From Nectonema munidae (taxonomy: Eukaryota > Nematomorpha > Nectonematoida > Nectonematidae), in contig JAUIRK010000976.1 of the NCBI GenBank assembly GCA_030549495.1, forward strand, positions 186,001-250,000: 64,000 nt of DNA, given 5' to 3'. Position numbers and translations under genes: made by a program. The notes beneath the pieces were generated by a model. The model was not told the DNA's origin, searched no databases, and saw nothing but the letters and a program-made list of their open reading frames with translations. Positions 12,901 through 22,790 of the stretch are shown here, piece after piece; the stretch's first letter is position 1; the number at the start of each line of letters is the position of its first letter.

Positions 12901-15900
12901 TCTTAACTTAGATGTAGTTAATCATTGATCTATTATTAGCAAATTCATCAGTTACCAACTTATCCCCATTTTTTGAAATAGGTAATCGCAATTTTCAGTT
13001 TAAAACTATCGGCAAAATCCAACAACATTTCTCCTTCAGCATTTGTGACTTCTGTAACCAAACCCTCTATCTACCTACACTTTCATAACCATCACACTCT
13101 TTGCCCACATAAACATTAAAGTCACCCAAAACTAAACATTTTCTTTGCACTCTCAGCATCTTTTCACTTAAACTTGCATAGAATAAGTCTTTCTCTTCAC
13201 TACTCGGTCCACATTGTGGATCATACATTGACAGCAGAGTCAAATTTCTTTCTCATTTGCCAATTCTAGAACTATTATGCTACCACTTACGCGCCTGACA
13301 GTAATCACCTTCTCTAACACCTGTCACTCCAGTACAATTTGTAAGCATCTTCTCAGCTTTTAAGAGTCTTGGCTTTATACCGCATTTCTTGTAATCCTAC
13401 AATGTCTACCTTCCTCTACTAAGCATTTTTACAAACTCTGCGCTTTTTAACACAAAAGATTTCCAGAAGCAAATCTCAAAATTCTAGTTTCGCAAGGCTT
13501 TTCCAATAGTCCATCATTAGCGGGTGGATTACGTGATTCAGCGATCCAGTAGAGATAGTTGTACGTGTGACGGAACGACGATCCACACGGCAGTTTGATC
13601 TGTCCAACAAGACGAGTGCTTTAGAGGCCTAATAGTTAACGCGACCGACGGTTCTAAGCGCAAAGTACTAGTTGTCTGCACATACCTGGCATACCTTATA
13701 TGTTACTGATTAGTGTTCTCAGAATCTTTGCTTCATTGAGGATTTTAGATGTTTTTCATACAAGAAAATAATACAGAGCAAGTAACGTTTCAAACAGGCA
13801 AGAGCACATCGTTGAAATTTATTGTGGAAGGAGGCGCTTTTTAATGAGTTTAACTCAAAAATGTTAGATCAATTTATTAATTTTGTATATACGTTTCAAA
13901 AAAAATTATTGGTAAAATGACTTTAAAGAATGATGACGACGCTGATAATGCTACTTTAGTAAATGAGAAAATAAAATAAAAAATTGAGAAGTAAAACTTT
14001 GTGCCTACCTCAGATTATTGAGGAGTGGGGTCAGTTTGCGCCCCTTAGAATGAAATTAGGGCCTCTTTCCCACTTGGCCCCGTGGTTTCAAATGCAATAC
14101 TATTCCCAAGTCAAATATACGTATTTAAAATTTATAACCCGATTTCAATGCTGTACATATGTGAAGAGTTATTATTTCACTAATGAAAGCATGCAGTTTG
14201 AATGATAGGTGGCACGCATGAAAGGATTGAAGGTTTAGTTTATCCGAAATTTAATTGTGATAAGAAAAAGATTGTTCCTAAACCACAGAGCTCTTTTTAA
14301 ATTTAATACTTGGAAATTTGTTTTCTCTTACAAAATAAGCCAATCGATGTTGAAAGAGGTGACAAGGATATTTTAAACATTAGGTCGAGATCATGTTAAA
14401 ATTAGTAATACTTTTTCAAAAGAGACAAAAAATTGAAAGATCCAGTAAGGACTCCAGCAGCAAATGTAAGCAAGTATAACCGATAAAGAGAGCAACGTCA
14501 CTTTTTTCACCTCAGTGCTTTTCTTCTTGGTAATCAGAGCTAAAAATGGTAATAATAATAAATCAATATCAGCATTAAATTATGACCTCTGATATACTTC
14601 AGGGATGCTTCAACCTTGATTTATATCACCTCTTCAAACGCACAACATCGTCAATATTCACATCAGTTTTTAAACTTATCAAAAAATCTGAAAATGCTAT
14701 ATTATTTATATGTTATTTTTCTATATGGAAGAAATAAAAGATAGCGGAAAGTAAAAAACAATTGTAACATTCATACATATCGACTATCTCCATTTTCGTG
14801 GAATCAGGATAAAAATTTTGGTCAAAATCCGGATTTAAAAGTAATATAAAAATCTATTTGAAAAAGGCTGAATCTAAACTATTTTTTGGTATAGTAAAAA
14901 AGATACAATCTGAACGCCAAAACATTCCTACTAGCATCACAGTTGAAATATAGAACAAATTGTCGTGAATTTGAAACCGAACTTCACATGTTAAAGTCTG
15001 ATAAAAAATAGAACATTTTGTTCATAATAAAGTAATAATTGGACATGTGAAAGCTATTTTTAATTTTTTTAAATAAGTTAAAATTTTGTTTTTCAATTAA
15101 AAAAAACCGAAAAATCGTCCATAAAGAGTTTTAAATGTTGGTAAGTATGGATATGAACTGAAAGAAGTGTGTGAAATGTGAAAGGTAATAAAAGAAGTTA
15201 CAAAATTTTCTCAATTGGATGAGGATGCAGGAGTAGAGAATAATGGAGATGGTGATGGGAATGGCATAAGCGAAGGAGAAGGTGTAAAGGAGAAAGGCGA
15301 CATTGGGGTCGACGAAGAAGTCTTGAGGCCAAATGATCTGGCACGAATTTTGGTGATGAGAAAGGGACTGGATGTTGGCGTAAAGAAAAATGGGCAGCAT
15401 GATGAGGGAAGAAAAGATCCAAACGCCCAAGCAAGTCCAGCGAGCAATATGGGGCTTGCGAAAGGCTGCACTCTTCATCTAAAACGTATACGCAAGTTAT
15501 GATTGATATGTCGCTTAGAATGCTTCTACTCTCTGATTCACGACTAAAACACATACCCAAAGGATAGCAAATCTCTCATTTTAGTATAGTTAATGCTGTT
15601 AATTAACTTTCTGCTTGTGATCAAATATTATAAAAGTGTTTTTCGGATTACAACCAATTTTTCAAATAGTTGTGAAATTTAGTATCTTATTGAGTGATGA
15701 CATATGGGAAAAAAGCTTCTAAAAATTTCAATTGCATCTGATGGAGAAATAAGTTTGACAAATTCAGATGTATTGTTGCGTGCATCTTATCAAAGCGTTG
15801 CTCATTAGCTAAAAGAAGGATGTGATCGCACCTAAACACAGTTCGCAACGACGTGGAGATCATGAAGAGACTCTCCTACATTCAGATATCCGAGCACTGC

Positions 15901-16608
15901 AACTGACCATCGCAGCTCTCCTCCACGGTGACATTGAAATTGAGAATTTGTGCATTTTATTCAAATAAAGATAGTTTATTTTTCTAAGTTGGTTTTTAAT
16001 TACACATGGCAAAATTATAGGAAAAATGTTGAAAAATATTTTGGAAAAAATGAAATTACAGTAAAACTTCTGTAATACGCACCACAAGAGCATCGAGCGT
16101 GAGTTCTTACTCAAAATTCAAAATACCTGAATTAACTAGTTTAACAACTTTAGAATTGAAAGAAATGGAGATGCAAAATTCCCTTTTGTGAATGGTAAAG
16201 GTAGCGTGGGGTGTTTTCTTCGAGAAGGCACAATTGCGTCCTTTTGTATCGAACTATGAGAAAGTAGGCTTGATGCGGGATCGAACCCAAGACCTTGAGT
16301 TCGAAACCCAGTACCCAGCCAACCTTACTCACACCCCCAATGGGTTTGGAAGTGTCAACGGAAAAATTAGACTTACAGCTAAACAAACAGCCAAGTATCT
16401 GTCAAAGCTTAGAACAAGCAAGAATACTGAAATCACAAATTGGTTCACTTCCGAGAAGACCATATAGAATTTACACATGACTTTGCCAAAGATCCAGTTG
16501 TTTTCAGACATCGTTATGAGGGCGAATGGAATTCCACTCAAGTAAATCATGTCTGCAAAAGCCAGATTCAAGAGGTACGTGTTAAAAATTGTTTGCATGC
16601 GGCGAAAT
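9705..16608 (-). CDS. Allatostatin-C/somatostatin-type neuropeptide GPCR, four exons (TM2-TM7), 5' part not found
   Basis: Exons: 16608-16377, 15478-15202, 14539-14412, 9983-9705 (end uncertain). All internal junctions have GT/AG borders and compatible phases (0, 1, 0). The product is a class A GPCR: TM2 NTYLLNLAFAD, TM3 cysteine MCKFY and the DRYLAVC motif, TM4 LGVWIFSSLIMLPIFLYAN, extracellular loop 2 SCQIIWP supplying the disulfide partner, TM5, TM6 CCWSPYW, TM7 NPILYCFL followed by helix-8-like SSNFRES. The ILPxxLYA end of TM4, the C-x-I-x-W-P loop and the overall spacing fit arthropod allatostatin-C receptors, relatives of vertebrate somatostatin receptors; these couple to Gi/o at the plasma membrane and bind short C-terminally amidated or cyclic peptides. 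Subfamily is inferred from memory. The N-terminus and TM1 were not located. Introns carry a SINE (intron after TM3) and a 3-kb LINE (intron before TM7). Confidence 0.85.
10450..13680 (-). mobile_element. APE/RT-type LINE inside the last GPCR intron found, decayed, near full length
   Basis: On the minus strand the element opens at about 13680 with a GC-richer leader, then an endonuclease domain: LLSMYDPQCGPSSEEKDLF near 13200 and VLGDFNVYVGKECDGYE near 13085-13140, the GDFN block of APE-like nucleases. The RT part includes MKIGKATSISGFPIEAL (about 12130-12180) with IKGEKIRESWRKS. The C-terminal stretch gives ACYSAECWKMKRW (about 10880-10925). It ends at about 10455 in a six-unit (GAT)n tail. 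Many stops and frame changes are seen throughout. It lies in the same orientation as the GPCR and makes up most of the 4.4-kb intron between the TM6 and TM7 exons. The family resembles RTE/CR1-like LINEs widespread in invertebrates; the exact clade is unresolved. Confidence 0.82.
13700..14400. other. Remainder of the GPCR TM6-TM7 intron
   Basis: Intronic sequence between the LINE and the TM6 exon. A 73-codon plus-strand frame at 13984-14205 shows no family resemblance. Confidence 0.5.
14412..14539 (-). CDS. GPCR exon: intracellular loop 3 and TM6
   Basis: A short 128-bp exon. The acceptor ACCATTTTTAG precedes 14539, and the donor GAAAAA|GTATTA follows 14412. Taking two bases to complete the codon split with the preceding exon, it reads LITKKKSTEVKKVTLLSLSV then ILAYICCWSPYWIF and ends FEK in phase 0. 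KKVT and CCWSPYW are the standard start of TM6 and the CWxP toggle-switch motif (W and P present). It supplies exactly the segment missing between the TM5 and TM7 exons, and its phases fit both neighbours. Confidence 0.88.
14550..15195. other. GPCR TM5-TM6 intron, no feature seen
   Basis: AT-rich intron between the exons ending at 15202 and starting at 14539. No repeat or exon pattern was noticed. Confidence 0.5.
15202..15478 (-). CDS. GPCR exon: TM4, extracellular loop 2, TM5
   Basis: The acceptor ACGTTTTAG lies just before 15478, and the exon starts in phase 0 with MKSAAFRKPHIARW. The donor TTTT|GTAACT closes it at 15202 in phase 1 (277 bp). It contains TM4 with the conserved Trp, the loop cysteine in SCQIIWP and TM5 (LLYTFSFAYAIPITISIIL). 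The frame continuing past the donor (CNFFYYLSHF) is intronic. Confidence 0.88.
15838..15935. other. Unexplained GC-richer patch in the GPCR TM3-TM4 intron
   Basis: About 95 bp near 50% G+C in a region otherwise near 30%. On the plus strand it reads RNDVEIMKRLSYIQISEHCN before a stop, preceded by ACACAG. On the minus strand the frame reads MSPWRRAAMVSCSARISECR. Neither is recognised. It may be an old exon, a retro-inserted fragment or a piece of a GC-rich repeat. Confidence 0.3.
16196..16338 (-). mobile_element. tRNA-derived SINE, copy 2, in the GPCR TM3-TM4 intron
   Basis: Minus strand: GGGGGTGTGAGTAAGGTTGG head, box B GGTTCGATCCC, then GCATCAAGCCTACTTTCTCA and ACAATTGTGCCTTCTCG. The same order occurs at 8840-8957, and the head and body at 50123-50197. 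The element starts only about 33 bp inside the intron from the exon donor at 16376-16371 and has the same orientation as the gene. Confidence 0.8.
16377..16608 (-). CDS. GPCR exon: end of TM1 loop, TM2, TM3, DRY motif
   Basis: The acceptor CTTTTATTTTAG lies just before 16608 and the donor GCT|GTAAGT just after 16377. The exon is 232 bp: one base completes a codon begun in the unseen upstream exon, then FRRMQTIFNTYLLNLAFAD leads to the TM3 segment and SFDRYLAVCLA. The conserved Asp of TM2 (LAFAD) and DRY of TM3 are intact. After DRYLAVC the usual His-Pro is replaced by Leu-Ala. Confidence 0.88.
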
Positions 16609-18268
16609 CTAAAATAAAAGTAGGCACATAAGTTTTATGAAGGCATCATCTTCATTCGATTAGTGAAAATGCAAGGATTCAGACAGGAAAAGAAATTTCG
16701 GGTGAACGAAGTTAATTTTATGCCATGTTGCATTTTCGAACAAAAAGGAAGCTAAAATAATTTCAAGAAATAAATATTAATTGAATATAAAACAAATCGG
16801 TGAAACCTTCGGGATTTTGATTTGTGGTATTCGGACATTGAAGACGTTGAAACAATGTCCGTTTTTATAATAAATCTTTATATTATTTGCATAGCAACCA
16901 TATGAAGAATAAAAGAAATAGGACAACTAGCACTACACTCAAAGCAAAAACATTTATGAGCCATCAACTCCCCCCCCCCCCCCCCATGCAAAATGATTGA
17001 TAATTTTAAAAATATTTTATTTACTACAAAAATTATAAAGTCCTCTATGCACTACATTTTCTCTATTATTCCAACTTCGCGCCACAGTCTTTCTAATTGT
17101 GAATATAAAAAGAGGAATCAATTATGCATATTTTTAAATCGTTTTATATGCTTTTTGAATGTGCTAGAAGAAGAAGAAATGAATTGGAATGAAGTTGAAT
17201 TAAACTAAGCAGATATTCAATTTTAATTAATTTATTACAGTATTTGTAATTCTTATAACTTTTGACTACGCCCCTCACTCCCGTCTTCCAACCGCTTCAA
17301 AAATCCTTGTTTCAAGTTACACATAAACAAACAAACCGTTTCTTACAAGTTCTATTATTTCTGGAATAAGCTGTTTTTCAATTCATCGTTTTACACCTTT
17401 CCTTTGTCGAGATTCAAAGAAGAAATCAAACAACACCTCATCCAAAATATAAAGTGTTCTATACCTAACTGTTTTTCGTGTCAAAAGATTACCCATTAAT
17501 ATTTTTTCTGTTCTTTATCTTAAAAATATTAATTTTGATCAACACATTTTTTGACTTCTTAATTTCCTAGGCTTTTCCTTTACTGCGTTATACCAAGCAG
17601 TGTTTAAGGGGCATAGTTTAAGGGACCTATAAAGCTGATTATTTGATTCTTTTTCACCATAGATTTATTGGATGCTAAAGTTGTTCTGTTTGGTGTATGT
17701 AGTATATATCCTGCCATATTGCTTTCTTTATTCGTTGTGCTATTGTAAATAAATTAAAATAAGCTGCTATCAATTTTGATTGGACGAAATCTCCATGCAA
17801 ATAATGAACCGCTTTTGCGCGCTCGTTTGTTTGGAAAAGAGCACTTAGCTTTCAAATTGCTCTTCTTGATGAATGGCGCAGTGTTATTTATTATTTATTA
17901 TTCATTCATTTCACGCGTCACTCCATCCACTTCCCTTTGCTTTAGTATGCGAGAATCCACCTTTCCAGTTTAAGTGTAACACGTCAGACACAGCGCTTTA
18001 AAAATCTTCTCTTCTCTCCGTTGCTAATGACAGGCAAATAACCTCAATTACTTAATAATTATATATTTAAAATGGCGGATGCAACTTGCGAATAACGAAT
18101 ACTAGATATTGAACAAAGCATCGATCGAGAAAATTGATTAGGTCGAAAGAAGCACCAAAAATGCTATGAATGAAGAGATTCAGGTTAAATAAATCATTTC
18201 GAAGAAAGCTAACACTAAGCACTAAATCATGGCATCAAGAGATCAATTTTCAAAAATGCAGTGGTAAT
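16609..18268. other. No gene seen; C tract and a promoter-like patch
   Basis: Upstream of the GPCR TM2 exon, so probably intron. It holds a homopolymer C tract (about 16970-16985), a 9-bp stem hairpin CGGACATTG/CAATGTCCG near 16833-16862, and a GC-richer patch at 17775-18000. That patch contains an octamer ATGCAAAT and an inverted CCAAT about 12 bp apart. No TM1-coding exon was recognised on the minus strand. Confidence 0.4.
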
Positions 18269-18660
18269 CAGGGATGGGGAGTAGAGCAAATTTTAGGATT
18301 ATTCTTACTTCTAACTAAAAAAGTTTCCAATGTTACTCCTACTCAACAGTAAAAAATATTTTGCCACTGTCTTACGAATCATCAGATTTTTTTATATCCT
18401 AATTATTATTATTAATCAAATTTCAATTAAATGTAAACAATCAATTTACGTAACGTTGAGAAATATTTAATTAAAAAAACAAAAACGACCAAGTGAAGCA
18501 AACAGCTAAGCCATAATATCAACATTAAATCAAATCTGGATAGTTCTTAAAAATAAGATGCATTCAAATTCACTCAATATAAGTAATGGAGTAACAAATA
18601 TGCTTCCTTAATCTCATTCTTACTTCCTGAAAATCCTCTTACTCCATTACTCCTTACTAT
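18269..18660. mobile_element. Possible hAT-type MITE
   Basis: Starts CAGGGATGGGGAGTA, the form common at tips of hAT elements, and about 390 bp later has CTTACTCCATTACTCCTTAC in the opposite sense. An inner inverted repeat AGTAATGGAGTAA / TTACTCCATTACT lies in the right half. The right tip does not mirror the left exactly, so the boundary is uncertain. Confidence 0.35.
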
Positions 18661-19560
18661 GCTATTAAAATCAATCAATCAAAAGTGTAAAATGAATATT
18701 TGAAAAGAATATCAGAAACAGACAAAGTGAATACTTCTATATAGTATATGAAAATAAGTAAACTATCACTGTGCTGCTGAAAGGTGATTATACGCATAAT
18801 CATTTCATGCACTTTGTCTATGACACTATTGTGGAAAATCAGTTATTAAAATTCGGTTAAAAACAATCTAACGTTTGCCTCACTTATCAGTTTTGTAACA
18901 GAGATATTTAAAAAAGATGAAATATAAATATTTAAATTTGACAAAAAAAATTCTTTGAATTTTGAGTAAAATAATTTGTCGAAACTATTTTGTCGAATGA
19001 TTTTTTCTTTATCAGATTCACATAATTTTTTGAACTTTAAAGAGAGGATAAGTGATTGATGGGGACTGGATATGATTGAAAATGAAGCTCCACCAACGAC
19101 TAAATGTTTCCTTTCACACTTGATCTCCAAAGAATTCCTAATGAAAGCAGGCCTTCAATTGTAAAGAGATTGGACACGCCTGGATTCATTCAGTTTTAAG
19201 GTTTAAGTTCATCTTATCACTATTTTTTGCAACCTTAAGACGTTAAACCAAAGAAGAGAATACAAAAGTGAATTAGAAATTTTTTATAATTTATTTACCC
19301 GTTATCAGCTTTTATTTACTTTAAAAACTTTTTAAAAAAGAAAAGCTCATTTTTGTATATAAATGAAGCTGAAAATGTTGGCAATTATAAAATGCATAAA
19401 TTAAAAACAAGTAATATTTTAAGTAAATTTTCTAAATTAAATTAATAAAAACTTTTCTAAAATTTTAGCAAGAAGTAAACATCTGCATAAAAAAGTAAAG
19501 GAATTACACGAGTACTGAAAATTCATTTAATGAAATAAGGCTTTGAAGCCCCTTCCCATG
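18661..19560. other. No gene seen
   Basis: AT-rich sequence. A 94-codon minus frame at 18846-19130 shows no recognisable motifs. Confidence 0.5.
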
Positions 19561-19569
19561 TTAATTACT

Positions 19570-21375
19570 TAAAATATCTCGAATTTCGTAACTCGAAGTA
19601 GGTCCTGTGCATGGAAAAAGCTGTCAATTGACTTTCTTTAAGTCGAAGTGTCACATTTTGCAATTAATTATGAACAAAGGATCATCAAACACAACAAGTC
19701 CTGTGGCGATTGCAATTATAAACTGTAAACTGATATTTTCTTTTGTGTGGTAGGTCTGTTTTCACAACAAATTGGTTTTATTATGGACATTTCGTTCTGC
19801 TTAGCAGTCTTTTAACAATTCCACAAAGAATATGAAACAAAAGTTTCAACAGGTTTTGGTCTCAAGTCTCTCTGTAAAAGGTCGCTCTAAAAGCAGAAAC
19901 TTTACTATTTTGCACTGAATTCATTGCGATATTATCATACTGAATCATGGCCGCAGTTAAACGCAAACTTAAGTCACATAAGATGGAGACAAAGTACTCA
20001 GCTCTCTTAGAGGTTGAAAAAGAAGGCAAGTCTAAGACAGAGATCGCAAAGCAGTTTGGGATACCTTTAAACACTCTGTCAACATGGATAAAATTAACTG
20101 CTAAAATCAAGGAGGCTTAAGGAAACAGTGGATCTGCTCGTAAACGTATCCAACTTTGCCAGCATCCAGATCTAGAGGAAGCACTTTTCATCTGGTTTAA
20201 AAATGCACGGGCACACAACATGCCCGTGTCTGGACCCATGTTACAAGCCAAAGCAACAAAACTTGCAACAGATCTTCAGCACCCTGACTTCATTCGTAGT
20301 GACGGTTGGTTGACAAGATTTAAGCAGAGGCATGATATCTGCTTCCGTCCCATCAGTGGACAAACCAAGAGTGTGACAGACAATCTCCAGTACCTTAGCA
20401 AGCCTCCTTGACAAGTATAGCATTTATAATGCAGGCGAGATGGACAGTTCTACAAGCTTCTTCCTTCCAAGTCACTCACACTCAAAGGCGAGGAGTGTTC
20501 GGGTGCTCGCTCTGTCACGTCAACAACAATTGCCAACTGCTTCAAACACGCTCAGTTTCTGTCTGATGATGGCGCCACTGTCAGTGATGACGCCGAGGTT
20601 GATATTCCACTAGCAGAACTTGTTCGAAGAGCTGACCATCATTGCTGCTATCACTGACAGCCCACAAGATCCAAGTGACGACGGCCAGAACACTCCTACA
20701 GATCATATTCTTACACCATCAGCTGCGTTGGCCATGTGGCAACTCTACGTGCATTCATACAGTCCAAAAGTGATGCCACTGAGATGTTTGATAAGCTTAC
20801 GCACATTGAAGTATTTATTGATAAAACTATTCTCCTAGAAGCCCAAAAAAAATGTATTTCAAAAAATTTGAAAATTTTCAATAATTTTCGAAAAAGTGCT
20901 GGGAATGGCTTAAAAATCACTTTTTTGAAAAATTTTCAAAACCCCTTAAAATAAATTTTTTTTTCTTCAAAAGTGAAATTTTTTATATATTTATCCGTTT
21001 CATGCTCCTAGAAGCCCAAAAAATGTGTTTCAAAAAATTTGAAAATTTTCAATAATTTTCATATTATTTTCATAATATGAAAATTCAAAACACACACATA
21101 TTTTTATGCTATAAAACTAAATCTTCTCCACTCAATCAAGCATGTATGAATGATTTTCTTGTATCAAATAATGAATATTTTTTATTTTGTACTGTGCTCG
21201 TAAAATATCAAGATTAGAAATGTTATACTCAGATTCCCCAATTATCGCCCACAAACAAACCCTCTATATGATTCCAACAAATCTGGTTAAGTCAAACTGT
21301 GGGTAACTCGAAGTGTGCAAGAGGGTCCCCTCCCCCTCCCCCACAACTTAGAGAAAACAAGAGTGAACTGTATAT
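19570..21375 (+). mobile_element. pogo/Tigger DNA transposon with internal deletion
   Basis: From an ATG at 19947 the reading is MAAVKRKLKSHKMETKYSAL, then EVEKEGKSKTEIAKQFGIP (N-terminal psq-type helix-turn-helix), a stop at 20118-20120, and then the CENP-B-type DNA-binding domain (ATKLATDLQHPDFIRSDGWL, TRFKQRHDICFRPISG). Next come FYKLLPSKSLTLKGEECSGA and, after what looks like a deletion removing the core of the DDE catalytic domain, TTIANCFKHAQFLSDDGA and a C-terminal acidic part to about 20840. The catalytic DDD triad is therefore largely lost. The outer regions carry AACTCGAAGT near 19592 and again near 21306, with AACTTAGAGAAAACAAGAG near the right end, in keeping with Tigger-type ends. 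It is dead, but the domain order is clear. Confidence 0.85.
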
Positions 21376-22600
21376 ATTTATATATTATATATGCTCAAGA
21401 TGTATTTAATTCAAAATAAAAGTAAAATTTTACTTCAAGATTGCAAAAATGACAAAGGAATTTCCTAGAGAACCAATTAAGAAAATCAATGCATATAAAA
21501 TCATGATGACGACTTTTGGAGGAATTATTGCCTTGTTCATTGTGAGATCTTCTTTTGCATTCTGATTCAGAAGAATTGTGGCCGTTGTGTTGTTCAAATC
21601 ACTCATTGAAATAACAAATACAAATCTATTTCTTTACTTTCTTTACTCTAAAAATATCAAAACAAATTTAGTTCAACAATTTTTTCAAGTTTTTCTCCTC
21701 TTCATTTTTATCCTGTCAGAAAGGAGTGTTGAAATATCTACCTCATTTATGAGGATTACGGAGTAACTTAGGGATGATTGTACTTTTAAATATTCCCTTT
21801 GTTTTGACTTTTGAGCAGGACATATGGGCTAGATGCGGAGCCGGAACCAGCGAATTTTGCATACATCGAGCCAAAACCGGAAACATTAAAAATATGGCTC
21901 GTATATCTGAATCTAGGAAATATTTTGATATCTATGGGCAATATGAAGTGTGGGCGAAAAAGATCCATTTTTTTATATAAATATCGCAGTAAGCACTTTT
22001 CTGTTTATGAAGTTCAATACACTTTAAAATCTTTTCTTTCAAATGAAAAAAAGTAAACTTAAATAACTTTTATAGCTTTCTCGCAGTTTTATTTAGAATT
22101 TTGGAGCTGAGATCGGCAGAAGAATCCTATTTAATCCGCAAAGGAATATAAAGTGAATATTTTAATTTTATTAGTTCTTCTTATATTCAATTTTTGTAAG
22201 CGTATGAAGTCATAACTAAAAGTTTATCGGCCTTGAATATTTTCCTTCCGACGCACTGAGTTAATATATTATTATTTTTAAAACATAAGGAAATGTAAAA
22301 TTTAAACAGGGAAAAGAGAACATGCATGTAGACACACAATTTTTCTTGGATTGAAATTAGGATTTTTGACACGCTATGATTAAGGTATTCGAGACAACAG
22401 CTCCGATTCTTAGACATCTTGAGATACAATATTTTAGTTAATTATTTCTCAATACCAAACCTAATGATGAAATTATTAAATCACTTGGATTAAACCGCCA
22501 AATGCAAAGTAACAAGGCAAGTTCTTCCTTGATAAATCTCTGGGATTTTAAGAATGTAGATGGCTGGGTTAGGGTTAGGGTTATAAATAGAAATACAATT
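21376..22600. other. No gene seen; short telomere-like run
   Basis: AT-rich sequence. Three GGGTTA repeats lie at 22566-22583. A patch near 21830-21890 repeats GAGCCGGAACC / GAGCCAAAACCGG and may be a repeat tip. No coding pattern is visible. Confidence 0.45.
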
Positions 22601-22609
22601 TTTTAAATA

Positions 22610-22790
22610 GAATGTGAATGGCAGCTGGCAATGTGAGGCAGTTAGCTTACACTATCAAGAGTGAAGCTAACAACACTATTTGAGTGAATAACTCAAATCA
22701 TCAACTCCACAAGAATAGAAAAGACTTCACAATTGACACTGGCACCAACCTAGTTCAATAAAATTGTTTCATTTTACGTTTACCCTTCTC
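22610..22790 (+). repeat. 5' LTR remnant of the BEL/Pao fossil
   Basis: Shares several blocks with 27000-27215 in the same order and orientation. The outer boundary is approximate because the tips have decayed. Confidence 0.65.

Noticed and set aside
12206-12911. Overlapping plus-strand frames rich in Ser, Phe and Leu
   Set aside because: They are antisense to the decayed LINE, which has recognisable APE and RT blocks on the minus strand.
15215-15502. 95-codon plus-strand frame, Gly/Glu/Asp-rich
   Set aside because: It is antisense to the GPCR TM4-TM5 exon; the composition is the mirror of hydrophobic codons.
16192-16467. 91-codon plus-strand frame
   Set aside because: It runs through the SINE and then antisense through the GPCR TM2-TM3 exon.
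16993-17208. Search for the missing TM1 exon of the GPCR upstream of 16608
   Set aside because: No minus-strand GN-x-LV-type TM1 segment with a suitable donor was seen here or in the other longer minus-strand frames; by-eye search cannot exclude a short exon.
17776-17973. 65-codon plus-strand frame in a GC-richer patch
   Set aside because: No family pattern, no splice support, and it contains low-complexity TTATTA sequence; noted only as a possible regulatory patch.
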